Assembly (NCBI RefSeq): GCF_910592395.1
Contig: NC_088312.1
Span: forward strand, 16,997,292 to 17,061,291
Source of the DNA: Lineus longissimus
Taxonomy: Eukaryota > Nemertea > Pilidiophora > Heteronemertea > Lineidae
Direction: 5' to 3'
Length of the DNA: 64,000 nt
Positions 1-11,886 of this stretch are shown one piece after another (the stretch's first letter is position 1; each line of letters starts with the position of its first letter). A model generated the notes under the pieces. The model was not told where the DNA came from. It ran no database searches and worked only from the letters and a program-made list of their open reading frames with translations. The translations under genes were made by a program, and so were the position numbers.

Positions 1-3000
1 CCTGTCGAGTTTACGGTCGGTTATTCATGTATATGCGTGTGTGTGCGTGTGTGTGCGGTGCGTTTGACCGCGGTGAATAAGACACGCTTCACGCCGAGAA
101 AGCGTTCGCGACTGATTCTGGACGGGAACATTTGCTCGCCTCCGGCTATGAACCCGTCTGGATGTGTTGTGATGGCGTCTTGGCCCTGTCGAGTTTACGG
201 TCGGTTATTCGTATATCTGCGTCTGTGTGCGATGCATTTGACTACGGTGAATAAGACACACTTCACGCCGAGAAACCGTTTGCGACTGATACTTGACAGG
301 AACATTTGCTCGCCTCCGGCTATGAACCTGTTTGGATGTGTTGTAATTGACCTTGGCCCTGTCAAGTTTACGGTAGGTTATTCGTATATCTGCGTGTGTG
401 TGCAGTGCGTTTGACCGAACTCAATCAGACACGCTTCACGCCGAGAAACCGTTTGCGACTGATTCTTCACGGGAACATTTGCTCGCCTCCGGCTATGAAC
501 CCTTCTGGATGTGTTGTGATGGCGCCTTCGCCCTGTCGAGTTTACAATCTGTTATTCGTATATCTGCGTGTGTGTGCGGTGCGTTTGACCGCGGTAAATA
601 AGACACACTTCAAGCCGAGAAACCGTTTGCGACTGATTCTGGACGGGAACATTTGCTCGCCTCCGGCTATGAACCCGTCTGGCTGGTTGAGATGGCCCCT
701 TGGCCCTGTCGAGTTTACGGTGGGTTATTCGTATATCTGCGTGTGTGTGCGGTGCGTTTGACCGCGGTGAATATGACAAGCTTCACGCCGAGAAACCATT
801 CGCGACTGATACTGGATGGGAACATTTGCTCGCCTCCGGCTATGAACCCGTCTGGATGTGTTGTGATAGCGCCTTGGCCCTGTCGAGTTTACGGTGGGTT
901 ATTCATGTATATGTGTGTGTGTGCGTGTGCGGTGCGTTTGACCGCGGTGAATAAGACACGCTTCACGCCGAGAAAGCGTTCGCGACTGATTCTGGACGGG
1001 AACATTTGCTCGCCTCCGGCTATGAACCCGTCTGGATGTGTTGTGATGGCGTCTTGGCCCTGTCGAGTTTACGGTCGGTTATTCGCATATCTGCGTCTGT
1101 GTGCGGTGCATTTGACCGCAGTGAATAAGACACACTTCACGCCCAGAAACCATTTGCGACTGATACTGGACGGGAACATTTGCTCGCCTCCGGCTATGAA
1201 CCTGTCTGGATGTGTTGTAATAGACCTTGGCCCTGTCAAGTTTTCGGTAAGTTATTCGTATATCTGCGTGTGTGTGCGGTGCGTTTGACCGAACTGAATA
1301 AGACACGCTTCACACCGAGAAACCGTTTGCGACGGATTCTGGACAGGAACATTTGCTGCCCTCCGGCTATGAACCCTTCTGGATGTGTTGTGATGGCGTC
1401 TTGGCCCTGTCGAGTTTACAATCGGTTATTCGTATATCTGCGTGTGTGTGCGGTGCGTTTGACCGCGGTAAATAAGACACACTTCAAGCCGAGAAACCGT
1501 TTGCGACTGATTCTGGACGGGAACATTTGCTCGCCTCCGGCTATGAACCCGTCTGGCTGGTTGAGATGGCCCCTTGGCCCTGTCGAGTTTACGGTGGGTT
1601 ATTCGTATATCTGCGTGTGTGTGCGGTGCGTTTGACCGCGGTGAATAAGACAAGCTTCACGCCGAGAAACCATTTGCGACTGATACTGGATGGGAACATT
1701 TGCTCGCCTCTGGCTATGAACCCGACTGGCTGGTTGAGATGGCCCCTTGGCCCTGTCGAGTTTACGGTGGGTTATTCGTATATCTGCGTGTGTGTGCGGT
1801 GCGTTTGACCGCGGCGAATAAGACACGCTTCACGCCGAGAAACCATTCGCGACTGATACTGGATGGGAACATTTGCTCGCCTCCGGCTATGAACCCGTCT
1901 GGATGTGTTGTGATGGTGCCTTGGCCCTGTCGAGTTTACGGTCGGTTATTCATGTATATGTGTGTGTGTGCGTGTGTGTGCGGTGCGTTTGACCGCGGTG
2001 AATAAGACACGCTTCACGCCGAGAAAGCGTTCGCGACTGATTCTGGACGGGAACATTTGCTCGCCTCCGGCTATGAACCCGTCTGGATGTGTTGTGATGG
2101 CGTCTTGGCCCTGTCGAGTTTACGGTCGGTTATTCGTATATCTGCGTCTGTGTGCGATGCATTTGACTGCGGTGAATAAGACACACTTCACGCCGAGAAA
2201 CCGTTTGCGACTGATACTTGACAGGAACATTTGCTCGCCTCCGGCTATGAACCTGTTTGGATGTGTTGTAATTGACCTTGGCCCTGTCAAGTTTACGGTA
2301 GGTTATTCGTATATCTGCGTGTGTGTGCAGTGCGTTTGACCGAACTCAATCAGACACGCTTCACGCCGAGAAACCGTTTGCGACTGATTCTTCACGGGAA
2401 CATTTGCTCGCCTCTGGCTATGAACCCTTCTGGATGTGTTGTGATGGCGCCTTCGCCCTGTCGAGTTTACAATCGGTTATTCGTATATCTGCGTGTGTGT
2501 GCGGTGCGTTTGACCGCGGTAAATAAGACACACTTCAAGCCGAGAAACCGTTTGCGACTGATTCTGGACGGGAACATTTGCTCGCCTCCGGCTATGAACC
2601 CGTCTGGCTGGTTGAGATGGCCCCTTGGCCCTGTCGAGTTTACGGTGGGTTATTCGTATATCTGCGTGTGTGTGCGGTGCGTTTGACCGCGGTGAATAAG
2701 ACAAGCTTCACGCCGAGAAACCATTCGCAACTGATACTGGATGGGAACATTTGCTCGCCTCCGGCTATGAACCCGTCTGGATGTGTTGTGATAGCGCCTT
2801 GGCCCTGTCGAGTTTACGGTGAGTTATTCATGTATATGTGTGTGTGTGCGTGTGCGGTGCGTTTGACCGCGGTGAATAAGACACGCTTCACGCCGAGAAA
2901 GCGTTCGCGACTGATTCTGGACGGGAACATTTGCTCGCCTCCGGCTATGAACCCGTCTGGATGTGTTGTGATGGCGTCTTGGCCCTGTCGAGTTTACGGT

Positions 3001-5774
3001 CGGTTATTCGTATATCTGCGTCTGTGTGCGGTGCATTTGACCGCAGTGAATAAGACACACTTCACGCCCAGAAACCATTTGCAACTGATACTGGACGGGA
3101 ACATTTGCTCGCCTCCGGCTATGAACCTGTCTGGATGTGTTGTAATAGACCTTGGCCCTGTCAAGTTTTCGGTAAGTTATTCGTATATCTGCGCGTGTGT
3201 GCGGTGCGTTTGACCGAACTGAATAAGACACGCTTCACACCGAGAAACCGTTTGCGACGGATTCTGGACGGGAACATTTGCTGCCCTCCGGCTATGAACC
3301 CTTCTGGATGTGTTGTGATGGCGCCTTGGCCCTGTTGTGTTTACGGTGGGTTATTCGTATTTCTGCGTGTGTGTGCGGTGCGTTTGACCGCGGTGAATAA
3401 GACACGCTTCACGCCGAGAAACCATTTGCGACTGATACTGGATGGGAACATTTGCTCGCCTCTGGCTATGAACCCGACTGGCTGGTTGAGATGGCCCCTT
3501 GGCCCTGTCGAGTTTACGGTGGGTTATTCGTATATCTGCGTGTGTGTGCGGTGCGTTTGACCGCAGTGAATAAGACACAATTCACGCCGAGAAACCGTTC
3601 GCGACTTATTCTGGACGGGAACATTTGCTCGCCTCCGGCTATGAACCCGTCTGGCTGGTTGAGATGGCCCCTTGGCCCTGTCGAGTTTACGGTGGGTTAT
3701 TCGTATATCTGCGTGTGTGTGCGGTGCGTTTGAACGCGGTGAATAAGACACGCTTCACGCCGAGAAACCATTCGCGACTGATACTGGATGGGAACATTTG
3801 CTCGCCTCCGGCTATGAACCCGTCTGGATGTGTTGTGATGGTGCCTTGGCCCTGTCGAGTTTACGGTCGGTTATTCATGTATATGCGTGTGTGTGCGTGT
3901 GTGTGCGGTGCGTTTGACCGCGGTGAATAAGACACGCTTCACGCCGAGAAAGCGTTCGCGACTGATTCTGGACGGGAACATTTGCTCGCCTCCGGCTATG
4001 AACCCGTCTGGATGTGTTGTGATGGCGTCTTGGCCCTGTCGAGTTTACGGTCGGTTATTCGTATATCTGCGTCTGTGTGCGATGCATTTGACTACGGTGA
4101 ATAAGACACACTTCACGCCGAGAAACCGTTTGCGACTGATACTTGACAGGAACATTTGCTCGCCTCCGGCTATGAACCTGTTTGGATGTGTTGTAATTGA
4201 CCTTGGCCCTGTCAAGTTTACGGTAGGTTATTCGTATATCTGCGTGTGTGTGCAGTGCGTTTGACCGAACTCAATCAGACACGCTTCACGCCGAGAAACC
4301 GTTTGCGACTGATTCTTCACGGGAACATTTGCTCGCCTCCGGCTATGAACCCTTCTGGATGTGTTGTGATGGCGCCTTCGCCCTGTCGAGTTTACAATCT
4401 GTTATTCGTATATCTGCGTGTGTGTGCGGTGCGTTTGACCGCGGTAAATAAGACACACTTCAAGCCGAGAAACCGTTTGCGACTGATTCTGGACGGGAAC
4501 ATTTGCTCGCCTCCGGCTATGAACCCGTCTGGCTGGTTGAGATGGCCCCTTGGCCCTGTCGAGTTTACGGTGGGTTATTCGTATATCTGCGTGTGTGTGC
4601 GGTGCGTTTGACCGCGGTGAATATGACAAGCTTCACGCCGAGAAACCATTCGCGACTGATACTGGATGGGAACATTTGCTCGCCTCCGGCTATGAACCCG
4701 TCTGGATGTGTTGTGATAGCGCCTTGGCCCTGTCGAGTTTACGGTGGGTTATTCATGTATATGTGTGTGTGTGCGTGTGCGGTGTGTTTGACCGCGGTGA
4801 ATAAGACACGCTTCACGCCGAGAAAGCGTTCGCGACTGATTCTGGACGGGAACATTTGCTCGCCTCCGGCTATGAACCCGTCTGGATGTGTTGTGATGGC
4901 GTCTTGGCCCTGTCGAGTTTACGGTCGGTTATTCGTATATCTGCGTCTGTGTGCGGTGCATTTGACCGCAGTGAATAAGACACACTTCACGCCCAGAAAC
5001 CATTTGCGACTGATACTGGACGGGAACATTTGCTCGCCTCCGGCTATGAACCTGTCTGGATGTGTTGTAATAGACCTTGGCCCTGTCAAGTTTTCGGTAG
5101 GTTATTCGTATATCTGCGTGTGTGTGCGGTGCGTTTGACCGAACTGAATAAGACACGCTTCACACCGAGAAACCGTTTGCGTCGGATTCTGGACGGGAAC
5201 ATTTGCTGCCCTTCGGCTATGAACCCTTCTGGATGTGTTGTGATGGCGCCTTGGCCCTGTCGAGTTTACAATCGGTTATTCGTATATCTGCGTGTGTGTG
5301 CGGTGCGTTTGACCGCGGTGAATAAGACACGCTTCACGCCGAGAAACCGTTCGCGACTGATTCTGGACGGGAACATTTGCTCGCCTCCGGCTATGAACCC
5401 GTCTGGCTGGTTGAGATGGCCCCTTGGCCCTGTTGTGTTTACGGTGGGTTATTCGTATTTCTGCGTGTGTGTGCGGTGCGTTTGACCGCGGTGAATAAGA
5501 CACGCTTCACGCCGAGAAACCATTTGCGACTGATACTGGATGGGAACATTTGCTCGCCTCAGGCTATGAACCCGTCTGGCTGGTTGAGATGGCCCCTTGG
5601 CCCTGTCATGTTTACGGTGGGTTATTCGTATATCTGCGTGTGTGTGCGGTGCGTTTGACCGCGGTGAATAAGACACGCTTCACGCCGAGAAACCATTCGC
5701 GACTGATACTGGACGGAACATTTGCTTGCCTCCGGCAATGAACCCGTCTGGATGCGTTGTGATCGCGCCTTGGC
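1..5774. repeat. Three copies of an 11-monomer higher-order repeat (1925 bp)
   Basis: Copies run 1-1925, 1926-3850 and 3851-5774. The monomer lengths in copy 1 are 184, 173, 174, 173, 174, 180, 173, 174, 173, 173 and 174, which sum to 1925. Copy 3 is one base shorter because of a deletion near 5711. Diagnostic variants repeat at exact 1925-bp spacing. Copies 1 and 3 share variants absent from copy 2, such as ACTACGGTG (241, 4091) against ACTGCGGTG (2166), CAATCTG against CAATCGG, and AATATGACAAG against AATAAGACAAG. Monomers 9-10 differ among the copies: a monomer with the variant TGTTGTGTTTACGG is ninth in copy 2 and tenth in copy 3. This looks like unequal exchange or conversion. Confidence 0.92.
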
Positions 5775-8700
5775 CCTGTGGAGTTTACGGTTGGTTATTC
5801 GTATGTGTGCGTGGGTGTGCAGTGCGTTTGACTTCGGCCAATAAGACACGCTTCACGCCGAGAAACCGTTCGCGACTGATACTTGACGGGAACATTTGCT
5901 CGCTTCCAGCTATGAACCCGTCTGGATGTGTTGTGATGGCGCCTTGGCCCTGTCGAGTTTACGGTGGGTTATTTGTATATGTGCGTGTGTGTGCGGTGCG
6001 TTTGACCGCGGTGAATAAGACACGCTTCACGCCAAGAAACCGTTCGCGACTGATTCTGGACCGGAACATTTGCTCGCCTCCGGCTATTAACCCGTCTGGA
6101 TGTGTTGTGATGGCGCCTTGGCCCTGTCAAGTTTACGGTGGGTTATTCGTATGTCTTCGTGTGTGTGCGGTGCGTTTGACCACGGTGAATAAGATACGCT
6201 TCACGCGCTTCTGGACGGGAACATTTGCTCGCCTCCGGCTATGAACCTGTCTGGATGTGTTGTGATAGACCTTGGCCCTGTCGAGTTTACGGTGGGTTAT
6301 TCGTATATCTGCGTGTGTGTGTGGTGCGTTTGACCGAAGTAAATAAGAAACGCTTCACACCGAGAAACCGTTTGCGACGGATTCTGGACGGGAACATTTG
6401 CTCGCCTCCGGCTATAAACCTGTCTGGATGTGTTGTACTAGACCTTGGCCCTGTCGAGTTTACGGTAGGTTATTCGTGTATCTGCGTGTGTGCGCGGTGC
6501 GTTTGACCGAACTGAATAAGACACGCTTCACACCGAGAAACCGTTTGCGACGGATTCAGGACGGGAACATTTGCTCGCCTCCGGTTATCAACCCTTCTGG
6601 ATGTGTTGTGATGGCGCCTTGGCCCTGTCGTGTTTACGGTGGGTTATTCGTATATCTGCGTGTGTGTGCGGTGCGTTTGACCGCGGTGAATAAGATACGC
6701 TTCACGCCGAGAAACCATTTGCGACTGATACTGGATGGGAACATTTGCTCGCCTCTGGCTATGAACCCGTCTGGCTGGTTAAGATGGCCCCTTGGCCCTG
6801 TCGTGTTTACGGTGGGTTATTCGTATATCTGCGTGTGTGTGCGGTGCGTTTGACCGCGGTAAATAAGACACATTTCACGCCGAGAAACCATTTGCGACTG
6901 ATACTGGATGGGAACATTTGCTTGCCTCCGGCTATGAACCCGTTTGGCTGGTTGAGATGGCCCCTTGGCCCTGTCGAGTTTACGGTGGGTTATTCGTATA
7001 TCTGCGTGTGTGTGCGGTGCGTTTGACCGCGGTAAATAAGACACGCTTCACGCCGAGAAATCATTCGCGACTGATACTGGATGGGAACATTTGCTCGCCT
7101 CCGGCTATGAACCCGTCTGGATGTGTGGTGATGGTGCCTTGGCCTTGTCGAGTTTACGGTCGGTTATTCATGTATATGCGTGTGTGTCCGTGTGTGTACG
7201 GTGCGTTTGACCGCGGTGAATAAGACACGCTTCACGCCAAGAAAGCGTTCGCGACTGATTCTGGACGGGAACATTTGCTCGCCTCCGGCTATGAACCCGT
7301 CTGGATGTGTTGTGATGGCGTCTTGGCCCTGTCGAGTTTACGGTGGGTTATTCGTATGTCTTCGTGTGTGTGCGGTGCGTTTCACCACGGTGAATAAGAT
7401 ACGCTTCACGCGCTTTTGGACGGGAACATTTGCTCGCCTCCGGCTATGAACCTGTCTGGATGTGTTGTGATAGACCTTGGCCCTGTCGAGTTTACGGTGG
7501 GTTATTCGTATATCTGCGTGTGTGTGTGGTGCGTTTGACCGAAGTGAATAAGAAATGCTTCACGCCGAGAAACCGTTTGCGACTGATTCTGGATGGGAAC
7601 ATTTGCTCGCCTCCGGCTATGAACCTGTCTGGATGTGTTGAACTAGACCTTGGCCCTGTCGAGTTTACGGTAGGTTATTCGTATATCTGCGTGTGTGTGC
7701 GGTGCGTTTGACCGAACTGAATAAGACACGCTTCACACCGAGAAACCGTTTGCGACGGATTCTGGACGGGAACATTTGCTGCCCTCCGGCTATGAACCCT
7801 TCTGGATGTGTTGTGATGGCGCCTTGGCCCTGTTGAGTTTACAATCGGTTATTCGTATATCTGCGTGTGTGTGCGGTGCGTTTGACCGCGGTGAATAAGA
7901 CACGCTTCACGCCGAGAAACCGTTCGCGACTGATTCTGGACGGGAACATTTGCTCGCCTCCGGCTATGAACCCGTCTGGCTGGTTGAGATGGCCCCTTGG
8001 CCCTGTCGTGTTTACGGTGGGTTATTCGTATATCTGCGTGTGTGTGCGGTGCGTTTGACCGCGGTGAATAAGACACGCTTCACGCCGAGAAACCATTTGC
8101 GACTGATACTGGATGGGAACATTTGCTCGCCTCCGGCTATGAACCCGTCTGGATGTGTTGAAATGGGGCCTTGGCCCTGTCGAGTTTACGGTCGGTTATT
8201 CGTATATCTGCGTGTGTCTGTGTGTGTGTGCGGTGCGTTTGACCGCGGTGAATAAGACACGCTTCACGCCGAGAAACCGTTTGCGACTGATTCTGGACGG
8301 GAACATTTGCTCGCCTCCGCTATGAACCCGTCTGGCTGGTTGAGATGGTGCCTTGGCCCTGTCGAGTTTACGGTGGGTTATTCGTATATATGCGCGTGTG
8401 TGCGGTGCGTTTGACCGCGGTGAATAAGACACGCTTCACGCCGAGAACCATTCGCGACTGATACTGGACGGGAACATTTGCTCGCCTCCAGCTTTGAACC
8501 CGTCTGGATGTATTGTGATGGCGCCTTGGCCCTGTCGAGTTTACGGTGGGTTATTCGTATATCTGCGAGTGTGTGCGGTGCGTTTGACCGCGGTGAATAA
8601 GACACGCTTCACGCCGAGAAACCATTTGCGACTGATACTGGATGGGAACATTTGCTCGCCTCCGGCTATGAACCCGTCTGGCTGGTTGAGATGGCCCCTT

Positions 8701-11700
8701 GGCCCTGTCGTGTTTACGGTGGGTTATTCGTATATCTGCGTGTGTGTGCGGTGCGTTTGACCGCTGTGAATAAGACACGCTTCACGCCGAGAAACCATTT
8801 GCGACTGATACTGGATGGGAACATTTGCTCGCCTCCGGCTATGAACCCGTCTGGCTGGTTGAGATGGCCCCTTGGCCCTTTCGAGTTTACGGTGGGTTAT
8901 TCGTATATCTGCGTTTGTGTGCGGTGCGTTTGACCGCGGTGAATAAGACACGCTTCACGCCGTGAAAGCGTTCGCGACTGATTCTGGACGGGAACATTTG
9001 CTCGCCTCCGGCTATGAACCCGTCTGGATGTGTTGTGATGGGGTCTTGGCCCTGTCGAGTTTACAGTCGGTTATTCGTACATCTGCGTCTGTGTGCGATG
9101 CATTTGACTGCGGTGAATAAGACACACTTCACGCCGAGAAACCGTTTGCGACTGATTCTGGACGGGAACATTTGCTGCCCTCCGGCTATGAACCCTTCTG
9201 GATGTGTTGTGATGGCGCCTTGGCCCTGTTGAGTTTACAATCGGTTATTCGTATATCTGCGTGTGTGTGCGGTGCGTTTGACCGCGGTGAATAAGACACG
9301 CTTCACGCCGAGAAAGCGTTCGCGACTGATTCTGGACGGGAACATTTGCTCGCCTCCGGCTATGAACCTGTCTGGATGTGTTGTGATAGACCTTGGCCCT
9401 GTCGAGTTTACGGTGGGTTATTCGTATATCTGCGTGTGTGTGTGATGCGTTTGACCGAAGTGAATAAGAAACACTTCACGCCGAGAAACCGTTTGCGACT
9501 GATTCTGGACGGGAACATTTGCTGCCCTCCGGCTATGAACCCTTCTGGATGTGTTGTGATGGCGCCTTGGCCCTGTTGAGTTTACAATCGGTTATTCGTA
9601 TATCTGCGTGTGTGTGCGGTGCGTTTGACCGCGGTGAATAAGACACGCTTCACGCCGAGAAACCATTTGCGACTAATACTGGATGGGAACATTTGCTCGC
9701 CTCCGGCTATGAACCCGTCTGGATGTGTTGTGATGGCGCCTTGGCCCTGTCGAGTTTACGGTCGGTTATTCGTATATCTGCGTGTGTGTGCGTGTGTGTG
9801 CTGTGCGTTTGACCGCGGTGAATAAGACACGCTTCACGCCGAGAAACCGTTTGCGACTGATTCTTCACGGGAACATTTGCTCGCCTCCGGCTATGAACCC
9901 TTCTGGATGTGTGGTGATGGCGCCTTGGCCCTGTCAAGTTTACAATCGGTTATTCGTATATCTGCGTGTGTGTGCGGTGCGTTTGACCGTGATGAATAAG
10001 ACACGCTTCAAGCCGAGAAACCGTTTGCGACTGATTCTGGACGGGAACATTTGCTCGCCTCCGCTATGAACCCGTCTGGCTGGTTGAGATGGTGCTTTGG
10101 CCCTGTCGAGTTCACGGTGGGTTATTCGTATATATGCGCGTGTGTGCGGTGCGTTTGACCGCGGTGAATAAGACACGCTTCACGCCGAGAACCATTCGCA
10201 GCTGATACTGGACGGGAACATTTGCTCGCCTCCAGCTTTGAACCCGTCTGGATGTATTGTGATGGCGCCTTGGCCCTGTCGAGTTTACGGTGGGTTATTC
10301 ATATCTGCGTGTGTGTGCGGTGCGTTTGACCGCGGTGAATAAGACACGCTTCACGCCGAGAAACCATTTGCGACTGATACTGGATGGGAACATTTGCTCG
10401 CCTCCGGCTATGAACCCGTCTGGCTGGTTGAGATGGGCCCTTGGCCCTGTCGTGTTTACAGTGGGTTATTCGTATATCTGCGTGTGTGTGCGGTGCGTTT
10501 GACCGCGGTGAATAAGACACGCTTCACGCCGAGAAACCATTTGCGACTGATACTGGATGGGAACATTTGCTCGCCTCCGGCTATGAACCCGTGTGGCTGG
10601 TTGAGATGGCCCCTTGGCCCTTTCGAGTTTACGGTGGGTTATTCGTATATCTGCGTGTGTGTGCGGTGCGTTTGACCGCGGTGAATAAGACACGCTTCAC
10701 GCCGAGAAACCATTCGCGACTGATACTGGATGGGAACATTTGCTCGCCTCCGGCTATGAACCCGTCTGGATGTGTTGTGATGGTGCCTTGGCCCTGTCGA
10801 GTTTACGGTCAGTTATTCATGTATATGCGTGTGTGTGCGTGTGTGTGCGGTGCGTTTGACCGCGGTGAATAAGACACGCTTCACGCCGAGAAAGCGTTCG
10901 CGACTGATTCTGGACGGGAACATTTGCTCGCCTCCGGCTATGAACCCGTCTGGATGTGTTGTGATGGCGTCTTGGCCCTGTCGAGTTTACGGTCGGTTAT
11001 TCGTATATCTGCGTCTGTGTGCGATGCATTTGACTGCGGTGAATAAGACACACTTCACGCCGAGAAACCGCTTGCGACTGATACTGGACGGGAACATTTG
11101 CTCGCCTCCGGCTATGAACCTGTCTGGATGTGTTGTGATAGACCTTGGCCCTGTCGAGTTTACGGTCGGTTATTCGTATATCTGCGTGTGTGTGTGGTGC
11201 GTTTGACCGAAGTGAATAAGAAACACATCACGCCGAGAAACCGTTTGCGACTGATTCTGGACGGGAACATTTGCTGCCCTCCGGCTATGAATCCTTCTGG
11301 ATGTGTTGTGATGGCGCCTTGGCCCTGTTGAGTTTACAATCGGTTATTCGTATATCTGCGTGTGTGTGCGGTGCGTTTGACTGCGGTGAATAAGACACGG
11401 TTCACGCCGAGAAACCGTTCGCGATTGATTCTGGACGGGAACATTTGCTCGCCTCCGGCTATGAACCCGTCTGGGTGGTTGAGATGGCCCCTTGGCCCTG
11501 TCGTGTTTACGGTGGGTTATTCGTATATCTGCGTGTGTGTGCGGTGCGTTTGACCCCGGTGAATAAGACACGCTTCACGCCGAGAAACCGTTTGCGACTG
11601 ATTCTTCACGGGAACATTTGCTCGCCTCCGGCTATGAACCCGTCTTGCTGGTTGAGATGGTGCCTTGGCCCTGTCGAGTTTACGGTGGGTTATTCGTATA

Positions 11701-11886
11701 TATGCGCGTGTGTGCGGTGCGTTTGACCGCGGTGAATAAGACACGCTTCACGCCGAGAACCATTCGCGACTGATACTGGACGGGAACATTTGCTCGCCTC
11801 CGGCTTTGAACCCGTCTGGATGTGTTGTGATGGCGCCTTGGCCCTGTCGAGTTTACGGTCGGTTATTCGTATATCTGCGTGCGTGT
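5775..11886. repeat. Diverged satellite domain with 7-mer (~1205 bp) and 10-mer (~1745 bp) patterns
   Basis: After the 1925-bp units the order of monomer variants changes. The 154-bp deleted monomers at 6123 and 7328, and those that follow (6277/7482, 6450/7655, 6624/7829), are spaced 1205 bp apart, which makes a 7-monomer unit. From about 8358 the variants recur at 1740-1752 bp (8358/10102, 8531/10275, 9225/10977, 9572/11324, 9930/11670), which makes a 10-monomer unit. Monomers here are less uniform than in the first three higher-order copies, as expected toward the edge of a satellite domain. Confidence 0.8.

Larger units (their letters stand above)
1..11886. repeat. Satellite array, ~173-174 bp monomer, 68 full copies plus a partial
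   Basis: Monomers can be phased on the phrase CCTGTCGAGTTTACGG, which recurs at 1, 185, 358, 532, 705, 879 and so on to 11843. Most spacings are 173 or 174 bp. Longer forms (180-184 bp) carry an expanded GT/GC-rich stretch after TTATTCATGTATATG, and two short forms (154 bp, starting 6123 and 7328) share the same internal deletion. The array begins before the window and ends near 11886, where the sequence changes abruptly to unique DNA. It is GC-richer than the rest of the window. Apparent reading frames of up to 211 codons occur on both strands, but they are by-products: 174-bp monomers keep a frame open and 173-bp monomers shift it. Monomer length near nucleosomal repeat size and higher-order organisation are what centromeric or pericentromeric satellites show in other animals; that role is inference. 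Confidence 0.95.

Noticed and set aside
37-11740. Dozens of overlapping plus- and minus-strand open frames of 60-211 codons with Cys-rich peptides
   Set aside because: All lie in the satellite and repeat with it. The frame changes whenever a 173-bp monomer occurs, and both strands are open, so they are periodicity artefacts.
1-11886. CENP-B box-like motif in the satellite
   Set aside because: I looked for the TTCG....A..CGGG pattern in the monomer and saw no convincing match.
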